Shown: in pieces, positions 21,310-31,218 of the stretch
Layout: each line of letters begins with the position of its first letter
Position numbering within the stretch: the stretch's first letter is position 1
Assembly (NCBI GenBank): GCA_021234155.1
Contig: JAJEKV010000882.1
Coordinates: forward strand, 1 to 64,000
DNA: 64,000 nucleotides
From: Isoetes taiwanensis
Taxonomy: Eukaryota; Streptophyta; Lycopodiopsida; Isoetales; Isoetaceae
Direction: 5' to 3'
The notes under the pieces: model-generated
Database searches by the model: none
What the model was told of the DNA's origin: nothing
What the model saw: the letters and a program-made list of their open reading frames with translations, nothing else
Position numbers and translations under genes: made by a program

Positions 21310-21625
21310 CATGGATTGTTATGTGAAGTTCACGGAATGGTATGCATCAGCCCCTCATGACAACGAGGAAGTTCGCCCATTGCGATTTATCCGTTCTATT
21401 GCAAGGAGTTGGACATCATGGCAAGCGATGGCGAGCTTGGATGCTATCGCGAGGTTGCCTTAGCTTTCACCGGACCGCTTGGTCTCGGCGCCGCGTCCTT
21501 TGCGGATGTCACGGCTCGTGGATTCCAAAACAGCTCTAGAGGGCGGCTTCCCATTTGCAAGCAGGGAAGATGTTTTCAAGAATCTTTGCATAGCGGGCTC
21601 CTCTGGCTGCGTCCTTGTGCTTAGA
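21310..21625 (+). pseudogene. Unrecognised gene-like unit
   Basis: From ATG 21310 the frame gives MDCYVKFTEWYASAPHDNEE then VRPLRFIRSIARSW, broken near 21460; overlapping frames continue with LAFTGPLGLGAASFADVTAR. I do not recognise the family. Its position between palindromes 2 and 3 is like the P units. Confidence 0.3.
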
Positions 21626-21739
21626 AGGTATCTTATTTCTCTTTTTTGGTTTGCATTTGCTAGTTATTGCATTCGCTTTCGGCCAAACCCGAAGATACTG
21701 CTTGGAAACAATGAAATCTTTAAGCCAAGGGGGTCGGTT

Positions 21740-22389
21740 ATGTGTGATGATTTGACTATGGCGTAGAAATGGAGATAGATCTACAAGAAGAAGAGCAAGA
21801 ATGTAGGAGTTTTAGCCGGCCTTGGCCTTGGGTGAACGGAGGAGGGGAGATGATTACGAAGGTGATGAGGATGGGGATGAGGATGAAAAAAGTTGTCGAC
21901 ATAGCGCCAATTTTAGTGGAAGGCAAAGAATACCTATTGCTAAGTGATATCTTGAGGAACCGTCTTTTATTCTGAATGTGTGCTAGGGAAGGCGAGCTTA
22001 TCGGTACCTTGGCGAATGGGTAAACCTAGGCCTAGAGATTTTGAAGAGGATTTGGACAAAGAGATGTTTGAAGTGTCTAATTATACGGCAATGCTATAAA
22101 GCTTAAAAAGCCTATGAGAGGCTGGAGTCTCGATTTGCTCAAGATGAGGCGAATCTACCAGCGGAAGAAGAATTCCGCATCTCGGGTGCAAAGCGCCAGC
22201 AGGGATCTGAGGTTTGGCGAGGCCCTTGATCAATGTGGCGGCATAAGCCTCATAGATGAGGATAAATGTGAAGAAGATAAGCTTGAGGGTTCTTATTTGT
22301 GGGAAGTAGATGATTTTTTTCTTGCCGACATGCGGGGGCGGGGAAAGATTGAAGGACTCTACATTATTTACGATATATCTCAAGATTAG
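21740..22389 (+). pseudogene. Unrecognised acidic gene-like unit
   Basis: Includes an acidic run DDYEGDEDGDEDEKS (about 21849-21893, frame different from ATG 21769), VVDIAPILVEGKEYLLLSDI (21889-21948) and ESRFAQDEANLPAEEEFRI near 22128-22180. The charge pattern suggests a nuclear or chromatin-type acidic protein, but no domain is recognised. Confidence 0.3.
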
Positions 22390-22814
22390 TTAATGGGGAG
22401 ATAATCGTCTTCTTGAGAACTTTCAGTCAAAAGGTGCGAGTTTGTCTATTACATCCGTGCATTATGCATGTTGGGAACCATTCCCAATTGGCATCAAACG
22501 AAAAAGGGTGATAGCAATTTGGCGGGATGTTGTGCTACAATATTTTGGCGACCAAGCGGTCTGCTTGGCGAGCAATATGTTAAATTTTTAGGCTGGCGGC
22601 TTGACTCACCCAAGGTTGGAATTTGGGGTCGATAACATGGAAGTCATTGCCTTGTTGGATCGGTCGCGGCGAGGGGATTGAAAGAGCATGAAATTGGCAA
22701 TGAAGCTTGAAAAATTGGAAGTTATATATTTTCCAACTTGTATCGGTAAAATTATTTATGTCAGATTGTCCTTAGAAATTCCTAATAAAAATTATTTTAT
22801 TTGTATTTATTCAC
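22390..22814. other. Unassigned stretch before palindrome 3
   Basis: The plus strand has a decayed open segment (VYYIRALCMLGTIPNWHQTK near 22440-22505) of unknown origin, then AT-rich sequence. Confidence 0.3.
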
Positions 22815-22875
22815 ATCACCTTGAAATACATCGGTCGATTTTTTACGTCATATCTAGGTTTTGGCGTCGTGTGAT
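22815..22875. repeat. Palindrome unit 3
   Basis: ATCACCTTGAAATACATCGG...GGCGTCGTGTGAT, 61 bp. Confidence 0.6.
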
Positions 22876-22931
22876 ATTTATCTCGAAGAAATGAAATATT
22901 ATTGGAAAAAAACAATTAATTTATTTATTCC

Positions 22932-22964
22932 TCACCACGGCCAGCGAGAAGCAACTTCGTGTGA
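22932..22964. repeat. Palindrome unit 3b, upstream of P1
   Basis: TCACCACGGCCAGCG...CTTCGTGTGA, shortened to 33 bp; it ends 8 bp before the P1 TATA box. Same CCAGCGA-type interior as the units before P2 and after P4. Confidence 0.6.
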
Positions 22965-22971
22965 CTCATGT

Positions 22972-22979
22972 TATAAATA
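22972..22979 (+). promoter_or_regulatory. TATA box of P1
   Basis: TATAAATA, 95 bp before ATG 23067, followed by GAAGACC and a pyrimidine-rich leader. Confidence 0.6.
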
Positions 22980-23066
22980 GAAGACCGATGTCCACTCGAC
23001 CTCCGATCGCCTTAGCCTTACGCGCTCATCTTCTACTTCCGGCTTCCGCCTTCCACCTTACGCTCG

Positions 23067-23436
23067 ATGGCATCATCATCTTCCTCTAACAGCGACCACG
23101 CCAAGATAGCACTCCCCCGCCCTGCGCAGGTGGACATCACCCTTGCGGTGGTGATGAAGAGATTCAAGGAGATCCATGATGAAAACAAGCGTCTCGTCGT
23201 CGCAGAGAATATGGAGGTGGTCGGCCAGTTAGCCTTCCGCGAGGGGGCTGCTTTGCCTGGCGAGACATTGAGCTGCGGAAACATTCGCCATGTACCAAGA
23301 GGCGACGAGCAGCATGGGGCGAAGGCGGTTAAAGCTGCTCCACGGTATTTGCGAGGCCTTAGAAGATATGGAGAAGAAGCTCAGAGCTGCGGAGGATGAA
23401 AGCTTGACCTTACGGCTTCGGTGCTTGAGGACATGA
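23067..23436 (+). pseudogene. P1: small coiled-coil protein of the P family, one frameshift
   Basis: The frame opens MASSSSSNSDHAKIALPRPA, then VDITLAVVMKRFKEIHDEN, the family core, and stays open for 110 codons. Near 23270 a one-base change moves the reading; the shifted frame continues as a charged helix (MYQEATSSMGRRRLKLLHGI, then LEDMEKKLRAAEDESLTLRL) to a stop at 23434-23436, about 123 aa in all. Both parts read as coiled coil, so the break is probably recent or a consensus error. No membrane segment or signal. TATA box and palindromes flank it as in P2. Function unknown. Confidence 0.5.
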
Positions 23437-23566
23437 AAATCAGCTAGAGGATCATGAAGATCCCTAAGCCGTTGTATCTATCTATTTTTTGCTTCAAAGA
23501 AAAGTTTTTCTCTATTTTTTGCTTCTATCTATCCTCTTGTTCCAATGTATGTTGTTTTATTAAAAT

Positions 23567-23633
23567 ATCACCACGGCCTTGAAATGCCTTGCTTGCAATT
23601 AGGTAGCAATCAATGGATTTGGCGTCGTGTGAT
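23567..23633. repeat. Palindrome unit 4, after P1
   Basis: ATCACCACGGCC...GGCGTCGTGTGAT, 67 bp, about 130 bp past the P1 stop. Its interior is almost identical to unit 6 after P2. Confidence 0.7.
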
Positions 23634-23801
23634 CTATCTTGGATTCTATTTTGCTTCAATGAGAAGTTCTATCTTTAGTTATGTATCGGTAAAATTACTT
23701 ATGTATAGATTGTATCAGAAATTATCAATAAAAATTATCACCACGAGCTTTCTGCGGAAGAAAAGGCGTTAGAAGAAACGGTCCTTAGCGGTCCTTTTTC
23801 C

Positions 23802-23865
23802 TCACCGCGGCAGCGAAATAGCGGTCCATTTTCACGACCGGCGGCATCCTTCGCGCGTCGTGTGA
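23802..23865. repeat. Palindrome unit 5, upstream of P2
   Basis: TCACCGCGGCAGCG...GCGCGTCGTGTGA, 64 bp; TATA box of P2 starts 24 bp later. A left-end-like ATCACCACGAG also occurs at 23737. Confidence 0.6.
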
Positions 23866-23888
23866 CTCAGCTACTCTGAAATCCATGT

Positions 23889-23896
23889 TATAAATA
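23889..23896 (+). promoter_or_regulatory. TATA box of P2
   Basis: TATAAATA followed by GAAGACC, as at P1; 99 bp before ATG 23988. Confidence 0.6.
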
Positions 23897-23987
23897 GAAG
23901 ACCTTCTATCTTGCCTTCGACCTCAGATCCTCTTAGCCTTATAGCCTTACGCTCATCTTCTCGCCTTTAGCCTTAGCCTTCTCCTCG

Positions 23988-24345
23988 ATGGCATCTTCAT
24001 CCTCCTCCGACAAGCGGCCGCGCCCTTGAGCTGCCGCGGACATCACCCTTCTTTGTGGTGATGAAGAGATTCAAGGAGGTTCCGCGGCGAAAACAACCGA
24101 TCTCGTCGCCGAGAAGATGGAGGCGGTGGGCAGGGGTTAAATTCCACGAGGGGCTGCTTTGCATGGCGAGACCTTGAGCTCGCGGCAACATTAACCAGTA
24201 CCGAGAGGCCAATGGCCCAGTAGGGTCGGCGGTTTAAGCGCACACAATATTTTGGCGTTAGAAGATATGGAGAAGAAGCTTGCTGCGGAGGATGAAGCAG
24301 CGACTTTACGGCTTCAACTCTCTGAGGATCATGAAGATCCTAGCC
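23988..24345 (+). pseudogene. P2: tandem paralogue of P1, several frameshifts
   Basis: Starts MASSSSSDKRPRP. Shifted frames then give ADITLL..VVMKRFKEV, AEKMEAVGR and LEDMEKKLAAEDEAATLRLQ, in the same order as in P1. The shared TATA box, leader, 3' flank (GCTTCAAAGAAAAGTTTT-type) and palindromes show P1 and P2 arose by duplication of a roughly 0.9-kb unit. More broken than P1. Confidence 0.5.
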
Positions 24346-24428
24346 ATTGTATATATATTTTTTGTTTCAAAGAAAAGTTTTCTCTATTTCTTGCTTCTAT
24401 CTGTTCTCTTGTTTTGTTTTATTAAAAG

Positions 24429-24494
24429 ATCACCACGGCCGAAATGCCATGCTTGCAATTAGGTAGCAATCAATGGATTTCGCGTCATTATGAT
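24429..24494. repeat. Palindrome unit 6, after P2
   Basis: ATCACCACGGCC...CGCGTCATTATGAT, 66 bp; right end carries a small change from GTCGTGTGAT. Confidence 0.65.
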
Positions 24495-24876
24495 CTCCTA
24501 GCGATACACCTCGTTGTATGTATAAATTCTAATTTATTAATGGAAAAACTATATGTAACACAAATATCTAGCTAGATTATGTGATAACTTGCGGGTAAAA
24601 ATCATATCTAGGATTTGGCATGTGGATGACAAGCGTCTATTCACATCGTGGCATGTGGATGACAGCGTCATGCCAAGGGCGTGGCATCTTGTTGCCACAA
24701 TAACACTTGTCTTTTTATGCGGCGGCTGCATACGATGCGGCTAGGATATGGCGGATCCCATGATGCGAACATAGGCTACCGTTGCCTAATTGCATGCTAT
24801 AATTTAAGCCTCGTGGGATTATTACACAACTTTATCGGTTTTCATAGTAGTAGATTCCAAGCGTATCTCTAGTTTC
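24495..24876. other. Spacer between P2 and P3
   Basis: Contains two close copies of a GGCATGTGGATGACA-type word at about 24619 and 24650. No palindrome of the usual form is seen upstream of P3. Confidence 0.35.
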
Positions 24877-24884
24877 TATATAAA
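24877..24884 (+). promoter_or_regulatory. TATA box of P3
   Basis: TATATAAA, 97 bp before ATG 24974. Confidence 0.5.
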
Positions 24885-24973
24885 GCGTCGGAGGCCTTTG
24901 TCTTCTCCTATCCGCCATCTCTGTTCTACCACATCCAGCCCTCGACCATCTCTCTGTTCTCCCATCACTTTCA

Positions 24974-25395
24974 ATGGCCTCGGCTCGGTTCCATCCTGCG
25001 AGATCTTGTCTCAAGTTTTGGTCAAGGAAATTAAGAACATTCGTCTTTGAAGCGGAGGAGCGGATCCGCCTTCTAAAAGAAAAAGAATGATGAAGGCGTC
25101 GCCAAAAGCTGGTTTGCGTGAGGAGGACAAGGCCGCCTTCTATAGGGAGGTGATTTTAGTCTTGCGACAATCGGCGGGCTGCCTTGAACCCATGAAGTGC
25201 GGCGCCCACGAGATATAACCTCAAAGAGGCTTAGGGCATGTCCAGGCGGGGGAGGCTGCAGAGCTCAACTTCGATGGCGGGGAAGATAAGGTTGCGGAAT
25301 ATGAGAGCGTGGTTTGCGGGGCGGGCAATCATGTTGGAGGAAGCGAGAAAAAAAATTATCAACGCCCTCGGGGAAGAGCTTGCCCGGCGATCATA
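24974..25395 (+). pseudogene. P3: diverged member of the P family
   Basis: Opens MASARFHPARS. In a neighbouring frame CEILSQVLVKEIKNIR aligns with the P1 core (VDITLAVVMKRFKEIH) and is followed by AEERIRLLKEK in the first frame. Later frames give EEDKAAFYREVILVLRQSAG and MLEEARKKIINALGEELARR. The charged helical make-up is kept, with several frame changes. Function unknown. Confidence 0.4.
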
Positions 25396-25539
25396 GGCAT
25401 CGGGCTCCTCCTAGAGGGCGTTTTTTTTTTTAATGTTTGTAATGGTTTTATTTCTCAATGGGAAAAGTTTTTTGACAAATGTGCGAATATTACGTTTCCT
25501 ATTTTTAATTTTCAATATCCGTGGTAGAGAATGACAAAG

Positions 25540-25608
25540 GCGGATCTGCTGGCGAAACCCTTCATAGGGTTTTAAAGCTTCGTGTCTGCGATTCAGCGTG
25601 GTGTGATC
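25540..25608. repeat. Degraded palindrome unit 7, after P3
   Basis: Only the right end (CAGCGTGGTGTGATC, 25594-25608) is clear; a GATCTGCTGGCGAAACCC stretch may be the left end. Confidence 0.35.
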
Positions 25609-25743
25609 TGATGTAGTTAGAATAGTTATTAATGTGTTCAGTGGACGGTACCATTAATGTGTTCTAGCGGACAACAAGCGAGAATCCATTTCGACACGTC
25701 GCGGCAATGACCGGTGTGTTTAATATGTTCAAAAGCTAATATG

Positions 25744-25751
25744 TATAAATT
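25744..25751 (+). promoter_or_regulatory. TATA box of P4
   Basis: TATAAATT, 91 bp before ATG 25835. Confidence 0.5.
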
Positions 25752-25834
25752 GAGGTCCTTGCATTGTGCTCCTTCCCCGGTTAAGTCTTTGCTCCTCACT
25801 TCTATAATCTTAACGTCCCTCCCATTTGTCATCT

Positions 25835-26332
25835 ATGGCCTCCACATCCTCAACCGTGATAAGGGGAAAATGCAAGAGGATAGAACTCCCTTACGACATA
25901 GTGTTGGGTGTTCTAATGAAAGAGGTTGAAGGAGCAAGATGATCTTCTAAAAAGGAAAGCGCCGTTACAATTCAGCGAAAAAGAAGAAGAGAATGAATTC
26001 AACCTTCTCATGCTTACCGTAGCCGGGAGCAAATCGGGCGGTTGAATAGAAAAATTTTGGACGGGATGACATGCCCCAACAAGCTGCGAGGTGGTTATGG
26101 CGGCAGCGAGGTTGCTAATTCAGGCGAGAAAAAACACGTTGTGCTATTGGGACGGGGAGGCGGGACATGTACAAAGAGATGGTGGACAGATTGGAGGAGC
26201 GTTTGGATAGGGTGATTGCTCGCTTGAGGAGAAGAGATGAAGGCGAAGGCGAGGGGCGGAGCTGATGATGATGATGAAGATAATGAAGAAGAGCTTCGCC
26301 TTTGGAGCAACAATGAGTCGTTGTATTTTTTG
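25835..26332 (+). pseudogene. P4: diverged member of the P family with acidic tail
   Basis: Opens MASTSSTVIRGKCKRIELPY, then DIVLGVLMKEVEGA, which aligns with the P1 core. LLKRKAPLQFSEKEEENEFN and MYKEMVDRLEERLDRVIARL follow in other frames. The end is strongly acidic (DDDDEDNEEELRLW). The start, the K-rich core and the C-terminal coil order match P1 and P2. At least three frame changes. Confidence 0.45.
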
Positions 26333-26400
26333 TTTTCAATGTAACATCTTTCACAACTTTAATCAAAAGTAACCTTTTTTTATTATTATCTTGTAAAGCT

Positions 26401-26462
26401 TCACACGGCCGAAGCCACATAAATGCAAGCAATAGCGAACTCCTTTGTTAGCGCGGTATGAT
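26401..26462. repeat. Palindrome unit 8a, after P4
   Basis: TCACACGGCCGAAGCC...GCGCGGTATGAT, 62 bp. The GCAAGCAATAG interior recalls units 4 and 6. Confidence 0.55.
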
Positions 26463-26471
26463 ACAAATAAG

Positions 26472-26537
26472 ATCACCCGGCCAGCGAAGCTACGGTTGTG
26501 CAAACAAGGTTGGAGGCAAAGTGCCGGCGTCGTGTGA
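26472..26537. repeat. Palindrome unit 8b
   Basis: ATCACCCGGCCAGCGAAGC...GGCGTCGTGTGA, 66 bp, of the type found before P1 and P2. It may mark the start of a further, now unreadable unit. Confidence 0.6.
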
Positions 26538-26620
26538 ACATGCTACACATTACAAGTATACTTTACCCGATTCTTTGTCTCTTAGATCTCCTTTGTTGCG
26601 ATGCTAGTGGGGCCCTAAAT
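26538..26620. other. Possible lost promoter after palindrome 8b
   Basis: By analogy a TATA box and ATG would follow; only a weak AGTATACTT word and ATGCTAG (26601) are seen, with no open frame. Confidence 0.2.
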
Positions 26621-28745
26621 TTTGCCAAGCAACTTTCCGTTTTCTCTTGACATTATGCCAATGGTGTTTACGACTTACGGGTTGCTCCTTAAAGCGACCT
26701 TCTTGTCGTATTTAGCCATCGCCCTTCTATAAAACCACTCTGTCATCTGTCTTAGGGGTTGGTTCCCACATTTCCACCCCTCTTTGAGTGTTACGATGAA
26801 AGGCTATTTTAGCTTGTTTATGCGACTTCTCCATGCCTTGTGCACTCCCACCTTTGCTAGGCTTCCATACTTCCTAAAAACCAAGGTGCATGAGCCCAAA
26901 AGATGTGCAAGTAGTGCGTGACTTCACTCTCTCCCCATCGTCTATGAAAGCTTTAATAAATTTGTTATTAAGCTTGCCACGAACATTTACGCATCTTCTC
27001 TTGTGAGGTCCATTCTCACGAATGTATGGGAACAATTCGGACAATGCATCCCACTTTTTTTTTCCTCAATGCGAGCGAGCGCCATCATGCGGTCTGCTCG
27101 CATCAACCGGCAATTTTCAAATTCATAGACCTTTTCTCCCATCGGTTTCCGTTGAGCCTCTCTATGATTCTTTATGAGCGTCGAGCTTTCACCCCTCAAT
27201 TGACACCTTACGAGGCACACTTGTTCTTCTGCCCGTTTCTCATCGAGCTCTAATCTTACATTGCCACCATGCAAACCTGCTACGATAGAACATGTTCAAC
27301 TCTCTGAATTCCTTCCTCTCTTCTCTTCTTATGCGAAATGTTCCTGCGAATCTGCGACTCAAAATATCATCTTGTCGATGATTCTCACAAAAGCCGTGCA
27401 AAGTCGGATATGAACCCTCTCTAATGGAATGGGGAAAATGCCATGGAACTTGGGATCTTCTTCTCCTCTATTAGGAGCATTTGCTTGGTTAAGGGACAAG
27501 GTTGAAGCAGTCTTCCGGTACTTGACTTCCTTGCATGATTGCGGTCTGGACAACTTTTGCATGTTCCTTGTCCTCCTCCACTTATGTTGTACATTGCTTT
27601 CTCGTTTTTAAATCGGGGCGCCAAGTGAAAAATTACTTTGTAAGATCCATAGTGATCTACTTGCAATTTTCCCCTCCCTCGAATCTAGATATTAGACTCG
27701 GGATGTCGGTTTGATTGAACACCCATTTCAATACCTCGTGGGTTTCTTTACGAACTTTAAAGAGACCTAACCACCGGTGTCATCTTGATTGACATGAGAA
27801 CCATTTTTGACGCGCTTCTTCTCCTCGTCAGTCACCTCTACATCTTTTTATTATTCTTGTTGCTCTTTGATTTAGCATGTGCAATTGCATTCTCAATTGC
27901 TCTATTCATGATGACAGCGGATACCCTCTCATACTTCTCAAACTTGGTGGGTTCCATTTCATCCAATTTTATGCAAACTTCAATCTCACCATTAGTTTAC
28001 GCAATTTGTTAAGTCATAATATTTGACAAGGAATTGTAAAGAGTAACCAGGTCAACCCAAAGATTATTGCGTTCATTCATTCCAACTATATCACAACAAT
28101 CCTTGCCATTCTTATCTTTTATGGCTATGGCGGGACCAACACATTCAGCGTGGTGCATCTCTCCTAATATGGCATACACCATCTTTGTCCTAGTAACCCT
28201 TGTATTCTCGACAATTTGTGGGCGTGGGCGAATACTTTTTTGTGCCCATTCTTTTCAGCTTAGGTGGAATGGCTTGAATAGAAAGCGGTAACCAAGCCCT
28301 ACGATGCCTACATCATCACAAGCGATCTGTACATCGTAAACTTCTAACTTCTTGTAGATCTCTCCTAGTACCATTTCCAATACCATCTTCTTGAGAGAAG
28401 AGTTGTAGGGGGTGACAAATCATGTCCACTATCTCCCTGTTTGTCGCTAGGTTCTTCACTCGTAACCAAGATTGCTTCTAGTTTCCCCGGATCTTAATTG
28501 GCCTTTGCTAGTGTTGTAAAAGCGGACCTTGTGGCGTGACCCTGCGTCTGAATGCACCTGATCAAACTTCGGTTCCTCTATCGGTCGATAGTGCTTCTTC
28601 CTTTTCATAAAGCCAAGGGGTGTTTTCTTCAAATTCTTTAACCTACATTGAAGCCCAAAGTTTGCTCTTCGAGCTCTTGGATCTTTTCTTGCAGCTGCCC
28701 TATCACCAATTTGGACTTGTCCGCCATTATCTCAAAAAGTTTCCC
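26621..28745 (-). pseudogene. Decayed coiled-coil reading frame of unknown family
   Basis: On the minus strand a start at about 28725 reads MADKSKLVIGQLQEKIQELE. Downstream pieces in changing frames include LGEIYKKLEVYDVQIACDDV, MVYAILGEMHHAECVGPAIA, KDKNGKDCCDIVGMNERNNL, MEPTKFEKYERVSAVIMNRA, and at 27274-26987 an open segment with LDEKRAEEQVCLVR, MGEKVYEFENCRLMRADRMM and CPNCSHTFVR (a possible half zinc site). The order and charge suggest one long protein of more than 600 residues with coiled coils. I do not recognise it. A plant chromatin/RNA-silencing coiled-coil protein or a transposon ORF are both possible. Confidence 0.4.
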
Positions 28746-29155
28746 TCCCCAAGCCGTCATTCCTTTCCTTCATCACGATTGGAGTAATGAAGCGAGAGAA
28801 AAAAAAGCTGCTTTGGTTTAAGTTATAATTCTCTTGTGACAATCGGGCGGCTCATCTCAAGGAAGCGTATTCGATTCGAATGCCTTCATCCTCTCTCAAT
28901 CTCTCACAATATCCCAAGAGGCGGAGTTCACGTCACCACAAAAATCGGACTAAACTTGAAGCGTCCGAAATGGCGGTTTCTTGCCACTCAAGCGGATCAA
29001 TGGATATAAAGCGCCATCGCCCGGATGTCGACACTTTTGAGCACGCAAGGCGCAACATGTCGAGGTCTAAGTTCTTATTTTTAGACCTCCTTTTTGCGAT
29101 TGAAGGCTGGAGCATATTCGTGAGTCGGTTGGATCCTTATCCACACATCATTTGG
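28746..29155. other. Unassigned stretch
   Basis: A 104-codon open frame (28880-29194, plus) shows no recognisable domain and runs into the following repeat, so I do not call it a gene. Confidence 0.3.
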
Positions 29156-29770
29156 AGCTTCCATCTGGCGTGGATCGCCGCGGTAGCGAAATGAAGGTGT
29201 ACAATTTGTATGCCCGGCACAATTAAGCCGTTTGAGCGAGCGTCAGGTACTAACCTCGTTTTTGAAATTTACAGCGTGCATATGGAAATCGAAAAGTCCA
29301 TTCTCCTACAATCCATGCTTTTATACAAAAGCAAATTCAAAATTGAATTGTAGGGGCGGGAAGCTTTTTGTATTGGGATGAAGTAAAGATCGATTCACGA
29401 ACTTTTAAAGGCACAATCGCGGCCTCGAAGCGAAAGTCTGATACAAAGCTTCAACCTACACATTCAAATTTTGAAATGTAGAAGGCGGGAAGCTTGTATG
29501 GCCATGGACTCTAAATGAAAATAGGGCAAGACAAGAATCGGTGATGCGCATGCTTGGTATCGACAAACCAAGAACAGTCATGAGTTGCGGTATGCTATAA
29601 TGCAAGTGGCTTTTAGAAAGCGCCGCGTGTTGCATCAAATGTCGACAACCAGCGAAATTAAATACATATGGCGCCATAAATGTGCGATCCCCCTTATTAG
29701 GGAGAATATTCCAAGCAAATAGGCCCGGAAATATTGGAATGGCTTATAGGAGGCCATTTTGAGACCCCAA
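29156..29770. repeat. Long direct repeat, copy 1
   Basis: Matches 31500-32100 over almost its full length: ATGAAGGTGTACAATTT, AAATTTACAGCGTGCATATG, GGTATCGACAAACCAAGAAC and AGAATATTCCAAGCAAAT occur in the same order. Differences include small indels, several at GCGG words. Might be the ends of a non-autonomous LTR-type element, but TG/CA ends, primer site and polypurine tract were not identified. Confidence 0.7.
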
Positions 29771-30640
29771 AATATGGCGTGGAATGGGATAGAAGACCAT
29801 TTTAGTTCATAAAAATAATATAACTTGGAATGATACATATATGCAAATGGGAATTGATGAGGACTTGGTGTTATTATCTATTGACAACCAAAGTGGATCA
29901 CACCCCGAATTTAGTATCCCAACCTTTTAGCTTATACAAAATTGGCTTGGAATGATCTTTTTGGAAAAAGATGATTTCCTATAGTAAAATTACTTTGATT
30001 ATCTTTTAATAAAAAAATATATATGTCTTATTTGAAGTTAAGTGTGGATATGTGGCGTGCTCATTTATTGATAAAAGTGTTTGCTTTTTTGGAATGATAG
30101 ATATTTTTTAGATGCAAATGGGAATGGATCCTTCTTAAAAAAGATATGCTCTTTGAAAAGGACTAATAACTTTATTGCATTAAATGAGGGGTACTTGTGT
30201 TTAATTTTAATTTGACAACAAATAAGAAAGTGGATCTACGATCTTGAATTTAGTGTGTTCCATTTTTTGTTTATATGTACTATTAAGCTTGGTGTGATCC
30301 TTCTTGAAAAATAATATGCTCTTTGAAAAGGGATAATGACTTATGTACTTAAGAGTGGTAACACATATCTGATAAAAAAAACAAGTTAGGTATTCAAATG
30401 GAATTAGAAGCAAAAACTTTTTACATTCAAAATTTTTTATGGTAGGTATGGCTTTACATGAGAACATCATTTTGTAAATTTAAATGCGGGAGGCTTCAAC
30501 TATTCACAAAAAAAAAATATGGGAGACTTGCGGTCATATGGAGGCAAAATTTGGAGGCTAAGAACAAGGAAAAAAAAAAAGAGGTGCTCTGCCCTAACAA
30601 ATTTCATTCATACGCTTCACCATCGCAAAAAAAAAATAAG
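29771..30640. other. AT-rich interval with internal duplication
   Basis: GATCCTTCTT(A/G)AAAAA...TATGCTCTTTGAAAAGG occurs at about 30127-30163 and 30297-30334, and a TTGACAACNAA...GTGGATC word at 29880 and 30212. No coding capacity. Confidence 0.5.
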
Positions 30641-31218
30641 AAATAACCGTTAGTTGAATGCTTAAGAAAAGAAAGAAAACATGCATGTACCATGAACTAG
30701 CCATGAGCTCCCTCGAAGTCCGGCGGATTCGTCTTCAACTTCTTCATCTTCTTCATCATCTTGACTTCTTCTCCTTGGTAGACCACTCATTCTCTGAAGA
30801 ATCTCCTATCCGACCTTCAAGAACACACTGTGATGAACTCTGCTCGAAATTTCCTCTCGATTCCTCATTCTCGATTCCTCGTCAAAAATCGGAGGAATCG
30901 GAGAATCGAAAACATTGAACAAGAAGCAGAGTGGGCGTGAGGAGGAGCTGCGGAGGAACACCTCTTCCGGGCCGTAATAGAAGCCTCTTGGAGGACACCT
31001 CGGCTCTTAAGTAGCTGATCTCTTCATGGCGATGGACTAGAAATTGGGCGGAGGATCTAGCGAAGATTGGGCGGAGATTGGGGGAGAATGAGGCGCCAAT
31101 CTAGGCTGGAATAGATATAAATTTTGGATTAGGCGTGAAAATCGTAGGAATGATTAAGTATTCAGTCCTATCAACCATCATTACATGCCATTATGTGCAT
31201 ATCTCGAAATTTGAGCCA
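30641..31218. other. Unassigned interval between the direct repeats
   Basis: An 86-codon plus frame (30658-30918) and GGCGGAG-type GA-rich sequence at 31040-31100; no family recognised. Confidence 0.3.

Noticed and set aside
18927-26537. Endogenised giant-virus segment, because of histone-like gene and intron-poor small genes
   Set aside because: No capsid, polymerase or other virus hallmark gene is seen; the TATA boxes and repeats fit plant DNA. Kept only as a remote option.
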